DNA of 64,000 nucleotides from Sphingobium boeckii (GTDB taxonomy: Bacteria; Pseudomonadota; Alphaproteobacteria; Sphingomonadales; Sphingomonadaceae): NCBI RefSeq assembly GCF_014199215.1, contig NZ_JACIJC010000005.1, forward strand, positions 1-64,000, given 5' to 3'. The translations under genes and the position numbers were made by a program. Below are positions 1 to 8,324 of the stretch, piece after piece. The first letter of the stretch is position 1. Every line of letters starts with the position of its first letter. The notes beneath the pieces are model-generated. The model did no database searches, was not told the origin of the DNA, and saw only the letters and a program-made list of their open reading frames with translations.

Positions 1-42
1 CCATCTTGACCCACCAATGAAACTCGAAACATAACCTACAGA

Positions 43-79
43 CGGGTCACTTCTCGATGAAAACCCCGGGTCACTTCTC
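43..79. repeat. 13-bp direct repeats, probable insertion-sequence end
   Basis: The 13-mer CGGGTCACTTCTC occurs at 43-55 and again at 67-79, a spacing of 24 bases. Multiple short direct repeats near a terminus are typical transposase-binding sites of IS21-type and related elements. The element body would lie to the left of the window, so this is an inference from the end only. The adjacent tRNA-Lys makes the spot a plausible insertion target. Bases 80-166 hold nothing else I recognise. Confidence 0.4.
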
Positions 80-166
80 AGCAGCAATCAACAGCCACTC
101 CTTGCTTGTAGCACGGAGAAGGGAGCGGCATAACCACCCATAACGAACTGAACAGGAGATAGAGGC

Positions 167-403
167 GTGGGCACAAGATCGGCATGGTCCCCAGAGCGAC
201 GGGCAAAGCAAGCAGAGATTATCAGGCAGACGCGGCCTTGGGCGTCGTCAACCGGCCCGCGAACGCCAGAGGGGAAAGCGGCAAGCGCGCGGAATGCCTA
301 CGCTGGCGACTGGTATCATAAAACCCGTGCGAAACTTGCCGAGGCAAGGTCGGGAGCCCTCGCAACCCTAGGATATACAAGGTTTCCGAAAAACATCCGC
401 TGA
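167..403 (+). CDS. Small basic protein of unknown function
   Basis: A 78-residue protein starting at GTG 167, with AGGAG at 154-158 as a good ribosome-binding site. The N-terminal half has the pattern WSPERRAKQAEIIRQTRPW followed by STGPRTPEGKAASARNA. I recall this arrangement from short uncharacterised alphaproteobacterial proteins, often near mobile or phage-derived DNA. It is rich in Arg, Lys and Ala and has no membrane segment or catalytic motif. It lies between a probable insertion-sequence end and tRNA-Lys, so it may belong to an island edge. Function unknown; that it is a real gene is fairly likely from the start signal and the recognisable pattern. Confidence 0.6.
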   Translation: MGTRSAWSPERRAKQAEIIRQTRPWASSTGPRTPEGKAASARNAYAGDWYHKTRAKLAEARSGALATLGYTRFPKNIR

Positions 404-468
404 CGGACACCAGACGGACATGGGATATTAGTCCCAAGTCTCAATTTTCGCTAAGTGCTTGAAAAATA

Positions 469-544
469 TGGTGAGCCCTGCTGGGTTCGAACCAGCGACC
501 TACTGATTAAAAGTCAGTTGCTCTACCGACTGAGCTAAGGGCCC
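469..544 (-). tRNA. tRNA-Lys (anticodon TTT)
   Basis: Read on the minus strand, the 76 bases fold as a standard tRNA. The 5' GGGCCCT pairs with the 3' AGGGCTC, with one G-U pair. The D-arm contains AGCTCAGTCGGTAGAGC, the anticodon loop is CTTTTAA, and the T-arm contains GGTTCGAACC. The discriminator is A and the terminal CCA is encoded at 469-471. The TTT anticodon reads lysine codons AAA and AAG. Confidence 0.97.
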
Positions 545-576
545 CTGCGCAGTATTTCACTGGCAAGGCGGTTCCC

Positions 577-1098
577 CTAGGGGGCGGGAGGCGTGGGGTC
601 AACCGGGCTGTTGTGTTTCAGGCGCGATAGGAGGTGGCGCACGGCGAGGCCGGTCACCGGATCGCGCCAGTCGGCCGCGATCGCCGCCAGCGGATCGAGC
701 ACGAACCGGCGATCCCGAAAGGCGGGATGGGGGATGGAGAGGCCGGGGCTGGCCCAGATTCCGCCGGACCACAGGATGATATCCAGATCGATCACCCGCG
801 CCCCCCAGCGGCGACCGGAGCGGCGGCCAAAGGCGCGCTCGATCGCTTTCAGGCGAGTCAGCAGGGCGGGCGGGGTCAATGCGCTTTCGATCAGCACGGC
901 GGCATTGGCATAGCGGCGGATCGAGGGGCCAAGCGGCGGCGTGGTGACGACCTGCGCGGCATGGACGATATCGAGCCCCGCATCGGCGATCGCGTCGCGC
1001 GCCGCGGCGATTACGCGGTCAGGCGTACCATGGCGGCCGTGGCAGCGGTTCGATCCCAGAGCGACAAGATAGGACCAGCGGTCCGCCGAGGAGGGCAC
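577..1098 (-). CDS. folK: 2-amino-4-hydroxy-6-hydroxymethyldihydropteridine diphosphokinase
   Basis: HPPK transfers diphosphate from ATP to 6-hydroxymethyl-7,8-dihydropterin in cytoplasmic folate synthesis. The 173-residue protein has the family start (YLVALGSN near residue 10), the signature RVIDLDIILW near residue 100 and the IPHPAFRDRRFVLDPL segment near 120. Length is usual for a single-domain HPPK. It begins three bases after the stop of the upstream amidase gene, so the two are probably one transcript. The pairing has no obvious metabolic logic. The last 15 or so residues are Pro-rich and not part of the fold. Confidence 0.93.
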   Translation of the reverse strand: MPSSADRWSYLVALGSNRCHGRHGTPDRVIAAARDAIADAGLDIVHAAQVVTTPPLGPSIRRYANAAVLIESALTPPALLTRLKAIERAFGRRSGRRWGARVIDLDIILWSGGIWASPGLSIPHPAFRDRRFVLDPLAAIAADWRDPVTGLAVRHLLSRLKHNSPVDPTPPAP

Positions 1099-1101
1099 GG
1101 C

Positions 1102-1950
1102 TCAGATATCCTGCGTCAGCCGCCCATAGAGATCCGGCCGCCGATCGCGGAAGAAGCCGAAGCCGGCGCGGTGCGTCTTGACGACGTCCAGATCGATCGT
1201 TGCCACCAGCGCGCCGGTCTCTTCCGTGCCGAAGCTGGCGAGATAATCGCCATGCTCGTCCGCGATGAAGCTGTGACCGTAGAAATTCTGGCCATTCTCG
1301 TTGCCGATGCGATTGGCGGCGATCACGGGGACGACGTTGGAGACGCTGTGGCCGACCATCGCGCGCTGCCACATGCGGCTGGTGTCGAGGCCCGGATCAT
1401 AGGGTTCGGAGCCGATGGCGGTGGGGAACATCAATATGTCAGCGCCCATCAGCATCAGCGCGCGCGCGGTTTCGGGATACCATTGATCCCAGCAGATGCC
1501 GATGCCGATATTGCCATAGGGCGTGGGCCAGACCTTGAAGCCGGTATTGCCGGGGCGGAAATAATATTTTTCCTCATAGCCGGGTCCATCGGGAATATGG
1601 CTCTTGCGATAGACGCCCATCACCTGGCCCGCGTCGTCGATCATCGCCAGGCTGTTATAATGATGCGGGCCATCGGCCTCGAAGAAACTGGTGGGGATGA
1701 ACACCTTCAGTTCGGCGGCAAGCGCCTGCATCGCGCGCACCGCGGGATGCCGCTCCACCGGCTGCGCGCGGGCGAACAGCGCTTCATCTTCCACCTGGCA
1801 GAAATAGGGGCCTTCGAAGAGTTCGGGCGGCAGGATGACCTTGGCACCGCGCGCCGCCGCATCGCGCACCAGGGCGGAGACTGCCGCGATATTGGCATCC
1901 ATATCTTCGCTCAGAGCCAGTTGCAGCGCGGCGACGGTGATTTCGGTCAT
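1102..1950 (-). CDS. aguB: N-carbamoylputrescine amidase
   Basis: A carbon-nitrogen hydrolase of the nitrilase superfamily, expected to convert N-carbamoylputrescine to putrescine, CO2 and ammonia, the last step of the agmatine route to polyamines. The 282 residues carry the Glu-Lys-Cys triad: E43 in PPELFEGPYF, K116 in YRKSHIPDGPGYEEKYYF and C153 in GICWDQWYPE. The WDQWYPE and SHIPDGPGY patterns are specific to AguB within the superfamily. I chose ATG 1950 because the homologous domain begins at MTEITVAALQ; the open frame continues upstream without family-like sequence. No agmatine deiminase gene is visible in the window. Confidence 0.92.
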   Translation of the reverse strand: MTEITVAALQLALSEDMDANIAAVSALVRDAAARGAKVILPPELFEGPYFCQVEDEALFARAQPVERHPAVRAMQALAAELKVFIPTSFFEADGPHHYNSLAMIDDAGQVMGVYRKSHIPDGPGYEEKYYFRPGNTGFKVWPTPYGNIGIGICWDQWYPETARALMLMGADILMFPTAIGSEPYDPGLDTSRMWQRAMVGHSVSNVVPVIAANRIGNENGQNFYGHSFIADEHGDYLASFGTEETGALVATIDLDVVKTHRAGFGFFRDRRPDLYGRLTQDI

Positions 1951-2103
1951 CGGGGAGCCTTTTGAAAGTCTGTGGCGGACATAGGGCGTGGCAGCCGCCC
2001 CTCCAAGAGCGCATTGCGGCGGCCGCGCATGATTTATGCTTGCCGTCCCGATGATCCGGCCTATCATCTTGCCCAGAAACATAAAACATCAGGATGCGTG
2101 ACC

Positions 2104-3978
2104 ATGGCGTCAGCAGTTCATGATGTGAGCCTAGAAGAGGCAGGCTCACACCCGGTGCCGGAATCCATCGTCGTCCGCTTTGCGGGTGATAGCGGGGACG
2201 GGATGCAATTGACCGGGGGGCAGTTCACGCTGTCGACCGCATTGGCCGGCAATGATCTGGCGACTTTCCCCGATTTTCCCGCCGAAATCCGCGCGCCGCA
2301 GGGCACGCTGTTCGGCGTGTCCGCCTTCCAGATCAATTTCGGATCGACCGCGATCGAGACCGCGGGGGATGCGCCCGACGTGCTGGTCGCGATGAACCCG
2401 GCTGCGCTCAAGACCAATGTGGGATCGCTGAAGGTCGGCGGGCTGATCATCGCCGATGCCGGCGAGTTCGGGGCGCGCAATCTGGCCAAGGCCGGCTATG
2501 CGCAAAGCCCGCTGGAGGATGGATCGCTTGCGCGCTGGCAATTGCTCAGCTTCGATATCTCGGCGCTGACGATGGAGGCGGTGAAGCCGTTCGGCCTGGG
2601 CAATAAAGAGGCTTTGCGCTGCAAGAATATGTGGACGCTCGGGCTGGCGCTGTGGATGTTCGATCGGGATCGCGCGCCGCTGATCCAGTGGCTACACGAT
2701 AAATTCGCCAAGGCACCGGTGCTGGCGGACGCGAATGTCGCCGCGCTGAATGCGGGCCATGCCTATGGCGAGACCGCGGAGCTTGGCGGGGCGATCCGGC
2801 AGCATCATGTGGCACCCGCGCCCGTGGCTCCGGGGCTGTATCGCACGGTAACGGGCGCTGAATCGATCTCGCTCGGGCTGGTGGCGGGCACGCAACTGGC
2901 GGGGCTCAAGATGTTCTTCGGCGGCTATCCCATCACGCCGGCCTCGGCGATCCTGCATCATCTTTCGCGCCTGAAGGAATATGGCGTGACGACCTTTCAG
3001 GCGGAGGACGAGATTGCCGCGATCGCATCGGCGATTGGCGCGAGTTATGCCGGGTCGCTTGGCGTGACATCCTCTTCCGGCCCTGGGATCGCGCTGAAGG
3101 GCGAGGCGATCGGCCTTGCGATCATGACCGAATTGCCGCTGGTGATCGTCAATTCGCAGCGCGGCGGGCCATCGACCGGCCTGCCGACCAAGACCGAACA
3201 GAGCGATCTCTATCAGGCGGTCTATGGCCGCAATGGTGATGCGCCCATGCCGGTGATCGCGGCGCGTTCGCCGGCGGATGCCTTCGATTGCGCGATCGAG
3301 GCGGTGCGGATCGCGACCCAATATATGACCCCGGTGATGCTGCTGACCGATGGCTATATCGCGAATGCGGCCGAACCCTGGAAAGTGCCTGATATGGCGG
3401 GTTATGCGCCATTCCCGGTTCAGTTTCAGGAGGATGTGCCCGAGGGCGGGTTCAAGCCCTATGCGCGTGACGACAAGCTCAAGCGCCCCTGGGTGAAGCC
3501 GGGGACGCCGGGCCTGATGCACCGCATCGGCGGGATCGAGAAGCAGGTCGACACCGGCCATATCAATTATGAGGCGGCGAACCATCAGGCGATGACCGAT
3601 ATCCGCCAGGCCAAGGTGGCGGGGATCGCGGACAGCATCCCCGATCAGGACGTCTGCATGGGCGAAGCGGGTGGACGGCTCGCGCTGGTCGGCTGGGGCT
3701 CCACCTTCGGGCCGATCCATCAGGCCGTGCGCCGGATGCGCGCGCGGGGGCATGACGTGAGCCATATCCATATTCGCCATATTTGGCCTTTGCCGCGCAA
3801 TCTGGGTGCCCTGCTGCGGGGCTATGATCAGGTGATCGTGCCCGAGATGAATACGGGGCAACTGAAGACCGTGCTGCGCGATCAGTTTCTGGTGGATGCC
3901 AGGCCGCTCAACAAGGTTTCGGGGCAACCGTTTCGGATCGATGAGATCGAAGCGGCGATTGAGGAGGCGCTCGAATGA
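2104..3978 (+). CDS. korA: 2-oxoacid:ferredoxin oxidoreductase, fused gamma/alpha subunit (KorA type)
   Basis: With the next gene this should form an oxygen-tolerant-type 2-oxoglutarate (or related 2-oxoacid):ferredoxin oxidoreductase that makes acyl-CoA, CO2 and reduced ferredoxin. The 624-residue chain begins with a gamma-type domain (FAGDSGDGMQLTGGQF near residue 23, then FPAEIRAPQGT). The pyrimidine-binding alpha domain follows (FFGGYPITPAS, FQAEDEIAAI, TSSSGPG, RGGPSTGLPTKTEQSD). ATG 2104 is chosen because the gamma domain starts directly after it; AGGA lies about 11 bases upstream. The gene diverges from aguB across about 150 bases, which must hold both promoters. The exact 2-oxoacid cannot be told from sequence. 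Confidence 0.88.
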   Translation: MASAVHDVSLEEAGSHPVPESIVVRFAGDSGDGMQLTGGQFTLSTALAGNDLATFPDFPAEIRAPQGTLFGVSAFQINFGSTAIETAGDAPDVLVAMNPAALKTNVGSLKVGGLIIADAGEFGARNLAKAGYAQSPLEDGSLARWQLLSFDISALTMEAVKPFGLGNKEALRCKNMWTLGLALWMFDRDRAPLIQWLHDKFAKAPVLADANVAALNAGHAYGETAELGGAIRQHHVAPAPVAPGLYRTVTGAESISLGLVAGTQLAGLKMFFGGYPITPASAILHHLSRLKEYGVTTFQAEDEIAAIASAIGASYAGSLGVTSSSGPGIALKGEAIGLAIMTELPLVIVNSQRGGPSTGLPTKTEQSDLYQAVYGRNGDAPMPVIAARSPADAFDCAIEAVRIATQYMTPVMLLTDGYIANAAEPWKVPDMAGYAPFPVQFQEDVPEGGFKPYARDDKLKRPWVKPGTPGLMHRIGGIEKQVDTGHINYEAANHQAMTDIRQAKVAGIADSIPDQDVCMGEAGGRLALVGWGSTFGPIHQAVRRMRARGHDVSHIHIRHIWPLPRNLGALLRGYDQVIVPEMNTGQLKTVLRDQFLVDARPLNKVSGQPFRIDEIEAAIEEALE

Positions 3979-4004
3979 GCTCAATTCGCCTGATCCTCAT
4001 TCAC

Positions 4005-4075
4005 CGTTTGTCCCGAGCGAAGTCGAGGGATGTGGCGCTTGGTCCAACGTCCCTCGACTTCGCTCGGGACAAACG
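4005..4075. repeat. Family A palindrome, copy 1
   Basis: Two arms of about 28 bases related by inversion (left CGTTTGTCCCGAGCG..., right ...CGCTCGGGACAAACG) with a short unpaired centre. The transcript would form a long hairpin between korA and korB. The same sequence recurs at 9045, 15781, 31105, 33836, 35953 and, in variant form, 25324 and 40212. There is no T-run after the stem, so it is not an obvious Rho-independent terminator. Confidence 0.9.
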
Positions 4076-4101
4076 AGTTCTTTCGAGAACAAGGTGAAAC
4101 C

Positions 4102-5130
4102 ATGAACGAGATGACCAAGCTCACCATCAAGGATTTCGAAACCGATCAGGAGGTGCGCTGGTGTCCCGGATGTGGGGATTATGCGGTGTTGAAGGCGGTG
4201 CAGCGGACCTTGCCCGAACTGGGGACTCGCCCGGAGAATATCGTGTTCGTCTCAGGCATCGGCTGTTCCAGCCGCTTTCCTTATTATGTCGAGACCTATG
4301 GATTTCACACGATTCATGGTCGTGCGCCCGCCGTGGCGACGGGGCTGAAACTCGCCAACCCCGAACTGGATGTGTGGATCATCACCGGCGATGGCGATGC
4401 GCTGTCGATCGGCGGCAATCACACGATGCACCTGCTGCGCCGCAATCTTGATTGCCAGATATTGCTTTTCAACAATGAGATCTATGGCCTTACAAAAGGA
4501 CAATATTCTCCGACATCGCGCGTGGGGACGCGATCGCCCTCCACACCCTTTGGCTCGGTCGACCGGCCCGCCTCGCCCTGCGGCTTCGCCTTGGGATCGG
4601 GCGCGCGGTTCGTGGCGCGGGGGATCGATACGCACAAGAAATTGCCCGAGGTTCTGAAGGCGGCCCACGCGCATCGTGGTTCCAGCTTTGTCGAAATTTA
4701 TCAGAATTGTATCGTCTACAATGATGATGTGTTCTCAGGGTTTACCGACAAGGCCAATGCTGCCGCGAACCAGATCTGGCTGGTGCACGGTGCGCCGATG
4801 CTGTTCGACGGCGGCACCAAGGGGATGACGCTCGATCATGCGGCGCTGCGTCTGCGCGTGGTGGATGTGGCGGATGGCGATTGGGCCGCAGCGGGCGTGA
4901 TCGTACATGATCAGACCAACAAGGGACTGGCGCAGATGCTGATCGAATTGATGCCGGAAGAGGGTTTTCCCGTGGCGCTGGGGGTGATCTTCGACCATCC
5001 GCGGCCTACCTTCGAGCGCGCGGTGGTCGCGCAGAATGCCGAGGCGTCGCAGGGAAAACTGCCCGATCTGCAAAAACTGGTGAGCAAGGGGCAGACCTGG
5101 CAGGTGGACAAGGAGCCGCACGCGCTCTGA
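4102..5130 (+). CDS. korB: 2-oxoacid:ferredoxin oxidoreductase, beta subunit (KorB type)
   Basis: The thiamine-diphosphate subunit that partners KorA. The 342 residues start with WCPGCGDYAVLKA, then GIGCSSRFPYYV, the HGRAPAVATGLKLA segment and the ThDP/Mg motif GDGDALSIGGNH...LLFNNEIYGLTKGQYSPTS. These are diagnostic of the KorB/PorB family. ATG 4102 follows AAGGTGAAACC and starts the homologous region. The 123 bases between korA and korB are almost filled by a palindromic repeat, an unusually wide gap for two subunits needed in equal amounts. No ferredoxin gene lies next to the pair, so the electron acceptor must be encoded elsewhere. Confidence 0.9.
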   Translation: MNEMTKLTIKDFETDQEVRWCPGCGDYAVLKAVQRTLPELGTRPENIVFVSGIGCSSRFPYYVETYGFHTIHGRAPAVATGLKLANPELDVWIITGDGDALSIGGNHTMHLLRRNLDCQILLFNNEIYGLTKGQYSPTSRVGTRSPSTPFGSVDRPASPCGFALGSGARFVARGIDTHKKLPEVLKAAHAHRGSSFVEIYQNCIVYNDDVFSGFTDKANAAANQIWLVHGAPMLFDGGTKGMTLDHAALRLRVVDVADGDWAAAGVIVHDQTNKGLAQMLIELMPEEGFPVALGVIFDHPRPTFERAVVAQNAEASQGKLPDLQKLVSKGQTWQVDKEPHAL

Positions 5131-5185
5131 ACCTCTCCACGGGATAGGACTAGGCGCGGCCTTCGTCCTTCCCTACCAAGATTCC

Positions 5186-6565
5186 ATGTCCGCTCCCGTC
5201 ATCCTCTGGCTCCGCCAGGATCTCCGCCTTTCCGATCAGCCTGCCTATGCAGCCGCCGCCGCGCATGGTCCGGTCATTCCGGTCTATGTGCATGATGAGA
5301 CGATCGGCGGGCCTTGGGCGATGGCCGGCGCGCAGAAATGGTGGCTGCATCATAGCCTGAACACTTTATCCGAAGATCTTGAACATAAAGGATTAAGGCT
5401 CGTATTGCGTCGGGGCGATGCGGCGCGGGAGATCATCCGGCTCGCGCAGGAGGCCGGGACCAGGACCGTCCATGCGCTGCATCATTATGAACCCTGGTGG
5501 CAGGACGTGGAGCGCGTGCTGGCCAGCAAACTTGATCTGGTGCTGCACGAAGGCACTCGCCTGACCCCGCCGGATCATCTGCGCACCGGCGCTGGCGGGC
5601 GGTTCCGCATGTTCACGCCCTATTGGAAGGCTCTGCTCCGTGACATGCCGCCGCCCTTGCCAGTGTCGGCACCGGCTGCGGTGACGGGGATCGAAGGTGC
5701 GCTGGCGAGCGACACGCTGGCGGACTGGAATCTGCTGCCGACCAAACCGGATTGGGCCACGGGCTTCGATATATGGACACCGGGCGAGGCCGGCGCAAAA
5801 GCCGCACTCAAACGCTTTCTGCCCGAGATCGAAGATTATGACGAGGCGCGCAATCTGCCGTCCCGCGAAGGCACGTCGCGCCTCTCGCCGCACCTTCATT
5901 TCGGGGAAATCTCTCCCGCCACCGTGTGGCATCATTGCGCCAAGGCCGCGCGCACTAAGGCGGAGCCGTTTCTGCGCCAGATCGCCTGGCGCGATTTCGG
6001 CGCGAATGTGATCGAAGTGCTGCCCGATTATGGACGCAGGAACGGGCGCGAGGCATTCGACGACCTGCCATGGCGCAGCGGGGCTGATGCAGATCGCGAT
6101 TTCGAGGCCTGGACCAAGGGCATGACCGGCTATCCGATCGTCGACGCGGGAATGCGCGAACTCTGGGCGACCGGCTGGATGCACAATCGCGTGCGGATGA
6201 TTACGGCGAGCTTCCTGATCAAGCACCTCCTGATCGATTGGCGGCGCGGCGAGCGCTGGTTCTGGGATACGCTGGTCGACGCGGATTACGGGAGCAATGC
6301 GGTGAACTGGCAGTGGGTGGCAGGCACCGGGATCGACGCCAATATGTTCAGCCGGATCATGGCGCCACTGGTGCAATCGGAAAAGTTCGATGCAGGGGAT
6401 TATATCCGTTCATGGGTGCCCGAATTGAAGCATGTGCAGGGCGATGCGATCCACGATCCCGAAGAGGCTGGGCTGCTGAAACCCAAGGGCTATCCGGCCA
6501 AGATCATCGGCCACCGGGAAGCGCGGGAACGCGCTCTGGCGGCCGCGCGTGAAGCTCGAGCCTGA
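5186..6565 (+). CDS. phrB: Deoxyribodipyrimidine photolyase
   Basis: Light-driven, FAD-dependent repair of cyclobutane pyrimidine dimers in DNA. The 459 residues begin with the antenna-binding Rossmann domain (ILWLRQDLRLSDQPA near residue 5). The FAD-binding helical domain contains SRLSPHLHFGEISP, QIAWRDFGANVI, GYPIVDAGMRELWATGWMHNR and the WQWVAGTGIDANMFSRI segment, in the order seen in class I CPD photolyases. Length is typical. ATG 5186 starts the conserved region directly. It reads with the following cyclopropane-synthase-like gene with a gap of under 50 bases. Confidence 0.94.
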   Translation: MSAPVILWLRQDLRLSDQPAYAAAAAHGPVIPVYVHDETIGGPWAMAGAQKWWLHHSLNTLSEDLEHKGLRLVLRRGDAAREIIRLAQEAGTRTVHALHHYEPWWQDVERVLASKLDLVLHEGTRLTPPDHLRTGAGGRFRMFTPYWKALLRDMPPPLPVSAPAAVTGIEGALASDTLADWNLLPTKPDWATGFDIWTPGEAGAKAALKRFLPEIEDYDEARNLPSREGTSRLSPHLHFGEISPATVWHHCAKAARTKAEPFLRQIAWRDFGANVIEVLPDYGRRNGREAFDDLPWRSGADADRDFEAWTKGMTGYPIVDAGMRELWATGWMHNRVRMITASFLIKHLLIDWRRGERWFWDTLVDADYGSNAVNWQWVAGTGIDANMFSRIMAPLVQSEKFDAGDYIRSWVPELKHVQGDAIHDPEEAGLLKPKGYPAKIIGHREARERALAAAREARA

Positions 6566-6612
6566 TCGCATAAAGCACGATTGCATCCGGTTCGCCGCCG
6601 CTTCATGGTGAC

Positions 6613-7863
6613 ATGATGGACGCGGATGACGGTATTTCAGGAAAGCTGCGGCGCGGCACCCGGATGGCGCGACTGCTGGCACCGCTTTTCCACCGCATTC
6701 TCGATCGGATAGACCGCGGACTGGACGCGGGCGAGCTTGAGGGCTGGCTGCCCGATGGCAGCGTGCGGCTGCTTGGCGGTCGGGCACCGGGTCCGAAGGT
6801 GATCGTCAAACTCAAGAGCTGGATGGCGCTGGTGCGGCTGATCCGCTCGGGCTCGGCCGGATGGTATCTGGCGTGGGAAAAAGGGGAGTGGAGCAGCCCC
6901 GATCCGGTGTCTCTGTTCGATCTGTTCATGCGCAATCGCGCCGGGCTTGGCGGCACGGCGCGGGCGCGGGGGCTGTCGCGGCTGGCCAAGCGCATCGGAC
7001 ACGCCTTGCGGCGCAATGACCGCAAAGGCGCGCGGCGGAATATCGAATTTCACTATGATCTAGGGAATGATTTCTACAGCGCGTGGCTCGACAAAACTAT
7101 GAGTTATTCCAGTGCCTTGTTTGATGAAGCTCTGCTGGAAAGCGAGCCTCTCGAGGCGGCTCAGTCACGCAAGATCCATGCGTTGCTAGATCGCCTGGCG
7201 CTAAGGCCCGATGATCGTCTGATCGAGATCGGCTGCGGCTGGGGCGGGCTCGCTGAAGTGGCCGCACGCGACTATGGCGTGGACGTTACCGGCATCACGC
7301 TTTCCATCGAGCAGAAGCGCTTTGCCGAATTGCGCATGGCCGGTGCCGGGCTTGGCCCAAAGACCCGTTTCGAACTGGTCGATTATCGCGACGCCAAGGG
7401 CCAATATGACGCGCTCGCCAGCGTCGAGATGGTGGAGGCGGTGGGGCGAGAATATTGGGAGACCTATCTGCGCGCGCTGCATGGGCTGCTCAAACCCGGC
7501 GGGCGCGCTGCAATACAATATATCAGCATCGCCGATGATGTCTTTGAAAGTTATGCGGAAAGCATGGATTTCATTCAGGCTTATGTCTTCCCCGGCGGAA
7601 TGCTGATGTCCGAAAGCCGGTTCAGGGCGCTGGTGGAAAAGACGGGGTTTGAGTGGGAAGACCGGCGCGGGTTCGGCCTGCATTATGCCGAAACGCTCAG
7701 ACGCTGGCGGGTGAATTTCGATGCGGCCGCGGCGCTGGGACGATTGCCCGCTCAATTCGACCGGCGCTTCATCAATCTATGGCGCTACTATCTGATGTAT
7801 TGCGAGGGCGGTTTCCGCGGCGGCGGGATCGAGGTGGCGCAGGTGACGCTGATCAAACGCTGA
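6613..7863 (+). CDS. Cyclopropane-fatty-acyl-phospholipid synthase family protein
   Basis: A SAM-dependent methyltransferase expected to convert unsaturated acyl chains of membrane phospholipids to cyclopropane chains, or to do a related methyl transfer. Of the 416 residues, the first 140 form the lipid-binding N-terminal part. Then come the family motif FHYDLGNDFYSAWLD, the SAM-binding loop LIEIGCGWGGLAEVA near residue 205 and ASVEMVEAVGREYWETY. The C-terminus matches the family (FGLHYAETLRRWR...RYYLMYCEGGF). The neighbouring photolyase gene is often near such genes, which may reflect a shared stress setting. The exact lipid product is unproven. Confidence 0.88.
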   Translation: MMDADDGISGKLRRGTRMARLLAPLFHRILDRIDRGLDAGELEGWLPDGSVRLLGGRAPGPKVIVKLKSWMALVRLIRSGSAGWYLAWEKGEWSSPDPVSLFDLFMRNRAGLGGTARARGLSRLAKRIGHALRRNDRKGARRNIEFHYDLGNDFYSAWLDKTMSYSSALFDEALLESEPLEAAQSRKIHALLDRLALRPDDRLIEIGCGWGGLAEVAARDYGVDVTGITLSIEQKRFAELRMAGAGLGPKTRFELVDYRDAKGQYDALASVEMVEAVGREYWETYLRALHGLLKPGGRAAIQYISIADDVFESYAESMDFIQAYVFPGGMLMSESRFRALVEKTGFEWEDRRGFGLHYAETLRRWRVNFDAAAALGRLPAQFDRRFINLWRYYLMYCEGGFRGGGIEVAQVTLIKR

Positions 7864-7874
7864 TCGACTGTCGC

Positions 7875-8222
7875 TCAGCCCCGGAAACCGGTGCGGCTGT
7901 GGCGGATCACGATCATGTCCAGCACGGCGGGATTGAGCAGGTCCGCAAAGGCGCAGCCCACGGTGGTGCCATTGTTCCAGATCACCTCGGCCTGCTGACC
8001 GTGAAGGCCGGGCAGGGTGAGCCAGCACAATGTGCCCGCGCGCATACTGGTGAGCGCATCGCAGGCAAAGCCGCCCAGCGACAGATCGGTCACGGTGACG
8101 GGGAAGCCATGCGATCCCGGCGCACGGAGAGAGGCGGGGATGGAGACGGGGATGCGCGGCGCGCAACGGTCTTCCTGGGCTGCGAGCGCATAACGGCCGA
8201 CAATCTGCGTGGTCGAAGTCAT
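7875..8222 (-). CDS. PilZ domain protein
   Basis: A 115-residue single-domain protein. The c-di-GMP-binding PilZ signature is visible as an Arg-rich start (EDRCAPRIPVSI near residue 18) followed by DLSLGGFAC about 35 residues on. ATG 8222 is preceded by GGGAGGG at good spacing, and a TTG lies two codons upstream. It converges with the cyclopropane-synthase-like gene, the stops being about 10 bases apart. PilZ proteins act as c-di-GMP receptors for motility or surface traits; the partner here is unknown. The second Arg of the usual RxxxR is present as APR, so binding is plausible. Confidence 0.82.
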   Translation of the reverse strand: MTSTTQIVGRYALAAQEDRCAPRIPVSIPASLRAPGSHGFPVTVTDLSLGGFACDALTSMRAGTLCWLTLPGLHGQQAEVIWNNGTTVGCAFADLLNPAVLDMIVIRHSRTGFRG

Positions 8223-8324
8223 CTTCAAGCCCTCCCAATGTCGCGCTTATCCGGATTGGTAAACGCGTTAGCTTAACGGGAATGCCGATTATCGCAGCAA
8301 TTGCTTCGACTATGATTGACGAAT

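Noticed and set aside
634-1965. Long plus-strand open frame over folK and aguB
   Set aside because: Antisense to two well supported genes; its translation is low-complexity and has no family pattern.
2692-3984. Long minus-strand frame over korA
   Set aside because: Shadow of korA in a high-GC genome; Arg/His-rich with no recognisable domain.
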